From: Hadesarchaea archaeon
GTDB taxonomy: Archaea; Hadarchaeota; Hadarchaeia; Hadarchaeales; Hadarchaeaceae
Reading direction: 5' to 3'
Length of the DNA: 5,904 bases
Assembly: GCA_023129675.1 (NCBI GenBank)
Contig: JAGMBM010000073.1
Location: 1 to 5,904 of the forward strand
Below the pieces are notes generated by a model. The model was given only the letters and a program-made list of their open reading frames with translations, made no database searches and was not told where the DNA came from. This document shows, in pieces, positions 1 to 5,300 of the stretch. Numbering within the stretch: position 1 is the first letter of the stretch; each line of letters starts with the position of its first letter. The translations under genes were made by a program, and so were the position numbers.

Positions 1-1312
1 GTATCTTCAATTCCCCCAGAACTTTAGGATCGCGGGGATCTCTCAGGTCTATCACGAACAGGGGATCAACTTTTTTGAACGTCACGAGGTATGCCCTGTC
101 ACCCATAAATCTTGCGGAGTAAATTCTTTCCCCAGGGGCGATTCCCTCCAATCTCCCGGCAATGTTGAGGTCTTCGTCGAGAACGTAAACATGATTTTGG
201 GCTCCACCGCCCCAAACTTCCCCCGTTGTAGTCGCTATCCTGAAATATCCTTGGTATTCGTCCATGGAAAATTGATTTAAAACGTGTCCCGGAACCTCTC
301 CCTGAGTTTTGTACTCGATTTTCCCATCAGTTATGGATATTTTGTGAATAGTTGTTTTTTCCGTCTCCAAGTCGCTTACTTTGCTTGACAAATCTCTCAG
401 CGGATATACCCAGTAATTTGTGTAGGTTATGTAAATGTTGTTTGAGGAAACGAAAATGTTCTGGGTTGTGCCGATGAGGAACGTTTCACTTGTTATCTCC
501 TCCTCATCGTCTTGCGCATTTATCGCCATTATGGTCGTAAACTCGTACGAATAATCGGCAATATTTTCAAAATAGTAAATTTCAGTCGCTGGAACTGTTT
601 TGGTGTTGCCATTGGAAGAAATGCAGGGCAAATTTATCTTCTCCTCCCAATTGTAAATTGTGGGTGAATTTATTATCACATAAACATAACTTCCTATCAT
701 TCTCGAATTGAAATATCTGCCATCGAAAGAAACATCTCTTGTTAGGAGAGGGTTCTCTCTATCTGAGACATCGTAAACTTTGACGTGTGCCAATCCAAAC
801 ACAACAAGTTTGTTTCCATTTATGAACAGATCGGTCGGACGCTCGCCTGCCTCTATTTCAGAAAGGACTCTGGCATTTTCGACGGGATATGCGTTGATGA
901 TAACCACTTTGTTCCCGGAAACAACATAAATATATCTTCCGTCGCTCTTCACGATGTCCGCTTCATCAACCCCTTCTACTTGAATATTTGTCGTGGAATA
1001 GTCTATCTGTGCTTCGCCGCTTCCAGAGAAACGCGGCATAAAAGCGCTTCCATCAAGAAGAGACCATTCATAATAATATTTGCCGTAATCGCCAGCGTTG
1101 GTCTTCACAAAATTTTCCAGTTCCTCATACGATGAAAATTTCTTTAGTTGGTTTTGCCCAGAAATTTGATTCAGACCCGCCGCGCTGATGAGAATTGGGG
1201 TAGCCAAAGCTGCGACAGTGGCCACGATCAAGATGACCGTCACGAACGATAAATTAGCTCTTTGTTCCTCTACCAAATACCTCCTCGACACGGGCAGAAG
1301 CCAACGCTTCAT
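1..1312 (-). CDS. Secreted beta-propeller surface protein, COG4880/PF09826 type (partial, C-terminus off left edge)
   Basis: An uninterrupted leftward reading frame begins at ATG 1310-1312 and runs off the left edge, giving 437 residues without a stop. A basic N-terminus (KR at 2-3, RR at 10-11) is followed by one hydrophobic segment at about 21-45, so the protein is exported and probably stays membrane-anchored. The motif TNIQVEGVDEADIVKSDG at 108-125 is the hallmark of archaeal secreted proteins with a beta-propeller domain distantly related to WD40. Blade-like repeats follow: YIYVVSGNKVVIIN (127-140), HVKVYDVSDRENP (176-188), NHVYVLDEDLNIAGRLEG (373-390) and LFVIDLRDPRDPK (418-430). A GGTGA site lies 6 bases before the ATG. 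The gene is divergent from the membrane-tethered regulator at 1418 and shares its control region. The molecular function of the family is not established; surface binding or structural roles are inferred. It is clearly AT-richer than the genes on the right. Confidence 0.88.
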   Translation of the reverse strand, partial: MKRWLLPVSRRYLVEEQRANLSFVTVILIVATVAALATPILISAAGLNQISGQNQLKKFSSYEELENFVKTNAGDYGKYYYEWSLLDGSAFMPRFSGSGEAQIDYSTTNIQVEGVDEADIVKSDGRYIYVVSGNKVVIINAYPVENARVLSEIEAGERPTDLFINGNKLVVFGLAHVKVYDVSDRENPLLTRDVSFDGRYFNSRMIGSYVYVIINSPTIYNWEEKINLPCISSNGNTKTVPATEIYYFENIADYSYEFTTIMAINAQDDEEEITSETFLIGTTQNIFVSSNNIYITYTNYWVYPLRDLSSKVSDLETEKTTIHKISITDGKIEYKTQGEVPGHVLNQFSMDEYQGYFRIATTTGEVWGGGAQNHVYVLDEDLNIAGRLEGIAPGERIYSARFMGDRAYLVTFKKVDPLFVIDLRDPRDPKVLGELKI

Positions 1313-1318
1313 TTTGTT

Positions 1319-1323
1319 TCACC
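1319..1323 (-). promoter_or_regulatory. Ribosome binding site of the beta-propeller gene
   Basis: The leftward strand reads GGTGA, 6 bases before the ATG at 1312. It matches the archaeal anti-Shine-Dalgarno sequence and supports that start. Confidence 0.65.
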
Positions 1324-1345
1324 AATTAAAGATGGCCAAACCTTA

Positions 1346-1362
1346 GATTTAAATTAAGTTTC
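1346..1362 (-). promoter_or_regulatory. Probable BRE/TATA promoter of the beta-propeller gene
   Basis: On the leftward strand a purine-rich GAAAC (1362-1358), fitting a TFB-recognition element, is followed directly by the AT-rich TTAATTTAAAT. A transcription start about 25 bases beyond the TATA centre would fall near 1325, leaving a leader of about 12 bases that contains the GGTGA site. The BRE half is also one arm of the inverted repeat at 1358-1373, so a protein bound there would compete with, or help recruit, TFB. The position is inferred from spacing only. Confidence 0.5.
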
Positions 1363-1373
1363 ATTTAAGAAAC
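1358..1373. promoter_or_regulatory. Inverted repeat GTTTC-N6-GAAAC, candidate operator
   Basis: GTTTC at 1358-1362 and GAAAC at 1369-1373 form a perfect 5-base inverted repeat around six AT bases, between the divergent propeller and regulator genes. The same architecture recurs at 2893-2908 in front of the small secreted-protein gene. Each arm touches a predicted TATA element, leftward for the propeller and rightward for the regulator. The likely ligand is the winged-helix protein encoded at 1418-2314; this is inference. Alternatively the two arms are simply back-to-back BRE elements of two divergent promoters. Confidence 0.5.
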
Positions 1374-1384
1374 ATAATTTATTA
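1369..1384 (+). promoter_or_regulatory. Probable BRE/TATA promoter of the membrane-tethered regulator gene
   Basis: GAAAC at 1369-1373 (BRE-like) is followed by the TATA-like TAATTTATTA at 1375-1384. A start about 25 bases from the TATA centre falls near 1405, just ahead of the ribosome binding site at 1409 and the GTG at 1418. The BRE overlaps the candidate operator 1358-1373, which suggests autoregulation. Confidence 0.45.
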
Positions 1385-1408
1385 AGTTTCAAAAACGATA
1401 CTTATAGT

Positions 1409-1413
1409 GGTGA
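1409..1413 (+). promoter_or_regulatory. Ribosome binding site of the regulator gene
   Basis: GGTGA lies 4 bases before the GTG at 1418. There is no ATG, GTG or TTG in frame between the upstream stop at 1355-1357 and 1418, so the site and the reading frame agree on this start. Confidence 0.6.
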
Positions 1414-1417
1414 GGGA

Positions 1418-2314
1418 GTGCGCCACAGGCTTCTTGGAATGGCAATCGCCTTAGGCGTTGCTATCAGTGCGATTGTCGCGTCCTATGTTATCTTAGATAG
1501 CCTTTATGGCACGACACAGAGGGAGGTGTATGTGCAATCGGGAGGTAAACAACTAGAACACGTAGTCCCCCAAACGTTGGAGGAAGTTGAGCAGGCAAGG
1601 CCACCTGTTTTGATTTATGAGGATAATGAAAACGCGGCGGGTGGTTATCTTGCAGATGCCCTTAGTTGGTCAGACGCATCTTGGTATCGAAATGTGAAAA
1701 CTTCAAGTTGGGAAAACGTTAAAGATTTTAGTTTGACGGTTTTAAATTCTCCAAACGCCCAGATGAACCCGTTATTCGTGGCAGATTACGATGTCTTGGA
1801 AGGGTCAGATTATCTCCTTTCGGTGCAGTCCGTGCCAACCTCAGACGAGCCATCGGGTGCAACACCGTATGCGGGAGGGGGGTTGGAAGAAACCAGATGG
1901 CCAGAAAATGAGGCCGGCGCGTCATTTTTCGTATATGAAACAAAATCGATCAACGTTCTTCCAATCGCAGCTAGTATCGGCATTGCTATGGGTGTCATCG
2001 TGTTCGCAGTATGGGCAGGGTACCGGCAAGTTTGGGGCGAGGCGACATCGACGTTGTTAGAGGAGGGGCTCCACGGTATGACGGTCAAAGATGTGGAAAT
2101 AGTCGGCCATATTATGGAGATGAAGGAATTCACCATCCCGCAACTCATGAAGCTGACAAACACTTCTAAAATCACAGTATGGCGAACGGTCCAGAAACTG
2201 GTTGAACGGGGACTTGTGCAGACGACCAAACAGACGAGACTTGCGGCTAATGGACTCGGCGGTAGGGGCAAGCCAAGCCGCGTCTATAAGTACGTTGGTG
2301 GAACGAAGACCTAG
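1418..2314 (+). CDS. Membrane-tethered winged-helix transcriptional regulator with exterior sensor domain
   Basis: This 298-residue protein starts at GTG. The layout is: a short basic cytoplasmic tail (RHR at 2-4); a first membrane helix at about 7-28; an exterior domain of about 150 residues (29-177) rich in acidic and aromatic residues and without cysteine; a second membrane helix at about 178-201; and a cytoplasmic winged-helix domain at about 220-294. In that domain, TIPQLMKLTNTSKITVWRTV (239-258) is a helix-turn-helix with its recognition helix around 250-264, and GRGKPSRVYKYVG (282-294) is the basic wing hairpin seen in many archaeal MarR/TrmB-like domains. This is a one-component signalling design: an outside signal controls DNA binding directly, with no kinase. 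Likely targets are its own gene, the divergent propeller gene and the convergent small secreted gene, because all three promoters carry GTTTC/GAAAC elements. The signal is unknown and I recognise no named family for the exterior domain. Starting at Met 8 instead would damage the first helix. Confidence 0.85.
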   Translation: MRHRLLGMAIALGVAISAIVASYVILDSLYGTTQREVYVQSGGKQLEHVVPQTLEEVEQARPPVLIYEDNENAAGGYLADALSWSDASWYRNVKTSSWENVKDFSLTVLNSPNAQMNPLFVADYDVLEGSDYLLSVQSVPTSDEPSGATPYAGGGLEETRWPENEAGASFFVYETKSINVLPIAASIGIAMGVIVFAVWAGYRQVWGEATSTLLEEGLHGMTVKDVEIVGHIMEMKEFTIPQLMKLTNTSKITVWRTVQKLVERGLVQTTKQTRLAANGLGGRGKPSRVYKYVGGTKT

Positions 2315-2853
2315 GTTATATCGTTCACTTGCTTGAAGTCCGCATATTTATTGATCTGGACGTAGTTGTAAATAGAGCCTCCTGCTCGAATCTGGACGAC
2401 TTCGATATTTCCCTGCCCACGCAATACCAACAGGTCGTTCTCAAAGATCAGAAAATCGACATCGTACGGAGTGTTCAGGCCCGGGAGTATCATCTGAACT
2501 CCAGCTTCTTTCGTTGTGCTTCCTAGGATGACCCCGATCTCCACCGTGCTTTTATCGACTGCGATATTTGGGTTCGTGCGGAGAAGATACGCCACAATTT
2601 TTACGTTTCCGGAGCTATTCCACTGGGCATTGGTCAGATAGAGCGTGGTGATAATTGGGATGAGGTTATCTTCTGTATTATCATCCTCTCCGGCAAGGAA
2701 GTAAACGTCGTCAACCTGTAGCTTTGTTTCCCTTTTCCACTCGGGTTCCTGCGCTTTAGTGGGCGGTGGAATTAACGCAAGTGTCGCCGCGACAACCGAT
2801 GTTATCACAGCTAAAGCCGCCACAATCCCCCACTTATATTTTTTCATTTTCAT
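2311..2853 (-). CDS. Small secreted or membrane-anchored protein of unknown function
   Basis: Starting at ATG 2853 the product has 180 residues. It has a basic N-terminus (MKMKKYK), a hydrophobic segment at about 9-28, a PPP at 29-31, and a mature domain of about 145 residues that looks rich in beta strands, with no cysteine. One NSS glycosylation sequon is at 79-81. The spacing of segments such as NVKIVAYLL (83-91), STVEIGVILGS (102-112) and TPYDVDFLIFENDLLVL (128-144) suggests an immunoglobulin-like fold of the sort found in archaeal surface proteins; this is a visual impression, not a family match. Alternative starts are TTG 2862 (adds three residues) and ATG 2847. The latter gives the same promoter-to-start distance as the propeller gene, so the start is uncertain. 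Its stop shares CTAG with the stop of the convergent regulator gene, and its promoter has the candidate operator 2893-2908, so it probably belongs to the same regulon. Confidence 0.75.
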   Translation of the reverse strand: MKMKKYKWGIVAALAVITSVVAATLALIPPPTKAQEPEWKRETKLQVDDVYFLAGEDDNTEDNLIPIITTLYLTNAQWNSSGNVKIVAYLLRTNPNIAVDKSTVEIGVILGSTTKEAGVQMILPGLNTPYDVDFLIFENDLLVLRGQGNIEVVQIRAGGSIYNYVQINKYADFKQVNDIT

Positions 2854-2880
2854 ACCAAGCAAACATTTGCGAGGATAATG

Positions 2881-2897
2881 TATTTATAAAAAGTTTC
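2881..2897 (-). promoter_or_regulatory. BRE/TATA promoter of the small secreted-protein gene
   Basis: On the leftward strand GAAAC (2897-2893) is followed by TTTTTATAAATA, a good archaeal BRE plus TATA box. The predicted start near 2860 leaves only a short leader before ATG 2853 or 2847 and makes TTG 2862 unlikely. The GAAACTT-to-AAAT register is identical to that of the propeller promoter (1362-1347). Confidence 0.6.
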
Positions 2898-2908
2898 GAA
2901 ATTGAAAC
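2893..2908. promoter_or_regulatory. Inverted repeat GTTTC-N6-GAAAC, second copy of the candidate operator
   Basis: GTTTC at 2893-2897 and GAAAC at 2904-2908 repeat the arm sequence and the 6-base spacing of the site at 1358-1373. One arm is the BRE of the leftward small-protein gene. The other arm faces right, where no gene starts, so here the symmetry cannot be explained by two divergent promoters. A role as a stem-loop in the tail of the preceding alkyltransferase transcript is the main alternative. Confidence 0.5.
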
Positions 2909-2915
2909 AAAAAAA
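2909..2915 (-). terminator. Oligo-T terminator of the alkyltransferase gene
   Basis: The leftward strand has seven T in a row beginning 6 bases after the TAA stop at 2922. Runs of T at gene ends are the intrinsic termination signal of archaeal RNA polymerase. It lies directly before the operator and promoter of the next leftward gene and would insulate that gene from read-through. Confidence 0.5.
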
Positions 2916-2921
2916 TGATTG

Positions 2922-3236
2922 TTAGCTAGTCCCCTTCGACAGTTTGATGAAAAATTTTTGGAGATTGACTTTCCATTTCTTAATCACGATCCCTTCCATC
3001 ATGAGCAGTTCCGCCTTTCTCGTTTTACCCAACTTATAACCTCCGACTTTACCATCTGACCTAATGACGCGGTGACACGGGATTTTCACTGGGCTTGGGT
3101 TTTTCGCTAGAGCATTGGCGACAGCTCTCCACGCACGAGGCCTGCCCAGAGCTCGGGCAAGTTCCTTGTAAGTCGTCACCTTGCCCTTGGGAACCTTTGA
3201 TACCAACTCCAAGACGCTCGCCTGAAATTTTGCCAT
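2922..3236 (-). CDS. ogt: Methylated-DNA--protein-cysteine methyltransferase (MGMT/Ogt), C-terminal domain only
   Basis: This 104-residue protein covers the DNA-binding, alkyl-accepting domain of O6-alkylguanine-DNA alkyltransferases. These move the alkyl group from O6 of guanine to their own cysteine and are used up in doing so. The acceptor motif IPCHRV is at 52-57 with Cys54. The helix-turn-helix region holds the Arg equivalent (R37 in the RAVANAL stretch) that fills the gap of the flipped base, followed by the Asn hinge (N46). The GGYKLG segment (65-70) and E81 are in the usual places. Since Cys54 is present, the protein should be an active transferase, not an alkyltransferase-like (ATL) protein. 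The N-terminal domain of the usual 150-210-residue enzymes is absent, and a stop codon seven codons upstream of the ATG rules out a longer start. A lysine-rich tail (82-104) ends the protein. It is divergent from rtcA. Confidence 0.9.
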   Translation of the reverse strand: MAKFQASVLELVSKVPKGKVTTYKELARALGRPRAWRAVANALAKNPSPVKIPCHRVIRSDGKVGGYKLGKTRKAELLMMEGIVIKKWKVNLQKFFIKLSKGTS

Positions 3237-3265
3237 TGAACTCGTGAGGATTATTCACTTTCAAC

Positions 3266-3275
3266 TCTTATATCT
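3266..3275. promoter_or_regulatory. TATA element of rtcA, possibly shared with the divergent alkyltransferase gene
   Basis: CTTATATCT lies about 25 bases before ATG 3296, which places the rtcA transcription start at or next to its start codon and predicts a leaderless mRNA; no ribosome binding site is seen. Read leftward, AGATATAAG is also TATA-like and would start transcription near 3245, 9 bases before ATG 3236. Neither direction has a strong BRE, and the GAAAC element of the left cluster is absent. Confidence 0.45.
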
Positions 3276-3295
3276 GGAAGACCTAACTTCTGCTG

Positions 3296-4360
3296 ATGAT
3301 CGAGGTAGATGGTTCAATTGGAGAGGGCGGCGGTGCCATCCTCCGAACCGCCCTAGCGCTGAGCGCGGTCAGCTGGAAACCCGTTCACATTTACAACATC
3401 CGCGCGAAACGGACGAAGCCCGGGCTCCAGCCCCAACACCTGCGGGGGGTTGAGGCACTCACCAAACTCACGAATGCCCGAGTTGAAGGGCTGGGGCTTC
3501 ACTCGAAAGAGCTAAAGTTCGAGCCCAGTGTCACAGAGGGTGGTAGATATCGCGTCGACATAGGAACCGCGGGTAGCACCACGCTAATCCTACAGATCCT
3601 GATGCCGGCTGCGGCTTTCGCGCGCAAGCCCGTGGAGGTTGAAATCACAGGTGGAACTGACAACCCGTTCGCGCCCCCCATCGACTTTCTAAAAAATGTT
3701 ACCCTGCCCACGCTACGCAGGATGGGATATCGGGGTGAGGTCGAGTGCGTCCAGCGGGGCCACTACCCACGGGGAGGAGGGATCGTGCACGCCCGCATTG
3801 AACCCCTCGAAAGACTGCGAGCGCTCGGGTTAACGGAACCCGGTAGGGTGGTCCACATCGCGGGGGTAGCGCACTGCGTTCGCCTACCAGCTAAAATCGC
3901 GACCCGGATGGCGCACGCGGCGAGCATGGCGTTAATCAAAGCTGGCCATGCCAAGGTCGACATCAGAGCCGAATCCTACCCCCCAACCAAAGACCCCCAC
4001 CTCGGCCCGGGGACCGGGATAACCCTCTGGGCCGAGACCGAGAGCGGCGCGATTTTAGGGGCGAGCTCGCTGGGCAAGCGGGGAAAGCTGGCTGAACAAG
4101 TTGGGCGAGAGGCTGCCGAGAGCTTGATAAAGCAACTTCAAACGGGCCGAGCGGTCGACCGCCACCTGACCGATCAGCTCGTGCCATACCTCGCGCTCGC
4201 GGAGGGAGAATCTGAGATAACAAGCGCTGAACTTACCTCGCACGCGCTGACGAACATCGCGTTGGTCGAGCAAATCTTGGGCTTGAGGTTTGAGGTCGAA
4301 GGAGAGTTAAAACAGCCGGGACGAATTCGCGTCGAAGGGCTCGGTCACACCAAGTCTTGA
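3296..4360 (+). CDS. rtcA: RNA 3'-terminal phosphate cyclase
   Basis: This 354-residue protein, close to the usual length of about 340, converts an RNA 3'-phosphate to a 2',3'-cyclic phosphate using ATP, through adenylation of a histidine on the enzyme. Landmarks are GSIGEGGGAILRTALALSAV (6-25), RAKRTKPGLQPQHL (36-49), the GSTTLILQ stretch (93-100), GGTDNPFAPPIDFL (119-132), HYPRGGG (156-162) and the C-terminal RHLTDQLVPYLALAEGESE (289-307). H290 there corresponds to the adenylated histidine. All key elements are present, so it should be active. The protein is soluble. The gene begins about 25 bases after a TATA element, so its mRNA is probably leaderless. It is divergent from the alkyltransferase and convergent with the SpoIIM-family gene, with only 3 bases between the stops. 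GC content is high (41 of 60 bases at 4021-4080). Its biological role in archaea, RNA repair or end processing, is not settled. Confidence 0.95.
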   Translation: MIEVDGSIGEGGGAILRTALALSAVSWKPVHIYNIRAKRTKPGLQPQHLRGVEALTKLTNARVEGLGLHSKELKFEPSVTEGGRYRVDIGTAGSTTLILQILMPAAAFARKPVEVEITGGTDNPFAPPIDFLKNVTLPTLRRMGYRGEVECVQRGHYPRGGGIVHARIEPLERLRALGLTEPGRVVHIAGVAHCVRLPAKIATRMAHAASMALIKAGHAKVDIRAESYPPTKDPHLGPGTGITLWAETESGAILGASSLGKRGKLAEQVGREAAESLIKQLQTGRAVDRHLTDQLVPYLALAEGESEITSAELTSHALTNIALVEQILGLRFEVEGELKQPGRIRVEGLGHTKS

Positions 4361-4363
4361 TTT

Positions 4364-5266
4364 TCACAAGAAAAGGGTCGCCGCAATGATCGAAAATGCC
4401 ACAAACACCAAAAGCGAGAGATGAGTCGATCGCCATTTGAGTTTAAATGCGTCCCCAATGTCCCTGCGCATCAACCCAAAATCCCTCCTCAACGCCTGCA
4501 GTCCCCCGAACCCAAGGAAGAACACGGAGATGTAAAGGAGAGCTATCGCCACCAGAAAAGCCACGGCGAGCGGGGGGCTTGTGTAAAACACCGCCATCAC
4601 CGAAGGGGAGACGTATACCTCGATGGGCCCCGCCCAAAATATCAGAAATGCCCCGAACCCAACGAGGATTATGAAGTCCGCCAAGAACCCTTCGACCTTA
4701 CCCCTATACCTTCGAAGCTCCTTTCGCTCCCTTCTCGAAAGCCTCCACGACCACGTTTTTTCGTTTTTCCCCGTCATGAATGCCATGTGCCCCGCACCCT
4801 TCCAAAAGTTCCAAGCGGCGCGTAGGGTAGCCCCCGCGATGATAAAGACTCCGGTTAACTCGAGCACCCCGTGCACAAAAATACCAGCTAAAAAAGCTAA
4901 CGCTGCGTTTGCATCTGCCCCCCATACATGATACCAGTAGGAGGTAGCGATACCGACCGAATAACCGTTGAACGCAGACGAGTGGAAGCTGAGGTAGGAT
5001 GGAGTCATAACAACGTATAGACCAGCGAGTCTCAAGTTGTGTGACCAGTAGTACTTCGTCCGCTCCCACTCGTCCATCGCCACGACCTCGCTGACCGAAT
5101 TCTCATATTCCTGTGCCTCGGGCTCCTGCAGAAACTCGGATGAATCATACGCCAAGATATGATAGCCCACGCTGAACATCATCGCGAGGAAACCAACTAA
5201 GATGACAAAGCTAATCGCGGACGAGTTCCGCCGGAAAGCACCAAGTGTTTTTCTCGCTATGCCCAC
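4364..5266 (-). CDS. SpoIIM/DUF95-family integral membrane protein with extra C-terminal helices
   Basis: This 300-residue protein starts at GTG with a GGTGA site 4 bases upstream. It carries the family's N-terminal FRRNSSA (11-17), a first helix (about 18-38), an acidic exterior loop (41-70), the NGYSVG segment (100-105) and the signature FVHGVLELTGVFIIAGATLR (130-149). A strongly basic cytoplasmic loop follows (167-190, with RRERKELRRYR), then ADFIILVGFGAFLIFWAGPIEVY (196-218), matching the IE-containing last helix of SpoIIM. After that come two or more further hydrophobic segments (about 223-253 and 283-300), so it is longer than the usual roughly 200 residues. Bacterial SpoIIM acts in septal membrane migration during sporulation; in archaea, which do not sporulate, the role is unknown. 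It is the last gene of the hisE-hisI operon, 34 bases after hisI. Confidence 0.82.
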   Translation of the reverse strand: MGIARKTLGAFRRNSSAISFVILVGFLAMMFSVGYHILAYDSSEFLQEPEAQEYENSVSEVVAMDEWERTKYYWSHNLRLAGLYVVMTPSYLSFHSSAFNGYSVGIATSYWYHVWGADANAALAFLAGIFVHGVLELTGVFIIAGATLRAAWNFWKGAGHMAFMTGKNEKTWSWRLSRRERKELRRYRGKVEGFLADFIILVGFGAFLIFWAGPIEVYVSPSVMAVFYTSPPLAVAFLVAIALLYISVFFLGFGGLQALRRDFGLMRRDIGDAFKLKWRSTHLSLLVFVAFSIIAATLFL

Positions 5267-5270
5267 AGGC

Positions 5271-5275
5271 TCACC
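5271..5275 (-). promoter_or_regulatory. Ribosome binding site of the SpoIIM-family gene
   Basis: The leftward strand has GGTGA 4 bases before GTG 5266. This fixes the non-ATG start and shows that the gene can be translated from an internal position in the his transcript. Confidence 0.65.
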
Positions 5276-5300
5276 TGAACGGAGAAAGCCCGTAACTAAG

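Larger units (their letters stand above)
1353..1391. repeat. Two 11-base direct repeats, 28 bases apart, in the divergent promoter region
   Basis: ATTAAGTTTCA occurs at 1353-1363 and again, identically, at 1381-1391. An inverted GAAAC lies between them at 1369-1373, so the region has three GTTTC-type half-sites in the order forward, reverse, forward. The second pair, GAAAC 1369-1373 and GTTTC 1386-1390, brackets a TATA-like core (TAATTTATTA, 1375-1384); the 22 bases 1369-1390 form an imperfect palindrome with 18 of 22 positions matching. This could be cooperative regulator binding or a two-way promoter. Confidence 0.55.

Noticed and set aside
785..1135. Rightward open frame of 116 codons
   Set aside because: It lies wholly inside the leftward beta-propeller gene, which has a clear family motif and blade repeats; the rightward translation shows no recognisable domain and has no ribosome binding site.
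1353..1391. Repeats as a small CRISPR-like array
   Set aside because: There are only two 11-base copies, AT-rich and located at promoters; there is no repeat length or spacer regularity and no cas gene.
1810..2271. Leftward open frame of 153 codons inside the regulator gene
   Set aside because: It is antisense to a coherent two-helix plus winged-helix protein, and its translation is low-complexity shadow sequence.
2854..2862. TTG 2862 as the start of the small secreted protein
   Set aside because: The predicted transcription start falls at about 2860, so TTG 2862 would be at or upstream of the mRNA end; ATG 2853 or 2847 fits better and both keep the signal segment.
2922..3236. Alkyltransferase-like (ATL) protein instead of a true MGMT
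   Set aside because: The acceptor cysteine is present in IPCHRV; ATL proteins have another residue, often Trp, at that place.
3963..4436. Several leftward open frames across the end of rtcA
   Set aside because: They are Arg-, Pro- and Ser-rich translations typical of the antisense strand of a GC-rich gene; rtcA is intact here through its catalytic histidine.
4704..5069. Leftward open frame of 121 codons inside the SpoIIM-family gene
   Set aside because: It is a shifted frame of the same strand over a gene with a convincing family signature; its Arg-, Gly- and Cys-rich product looks like a frame shadow.
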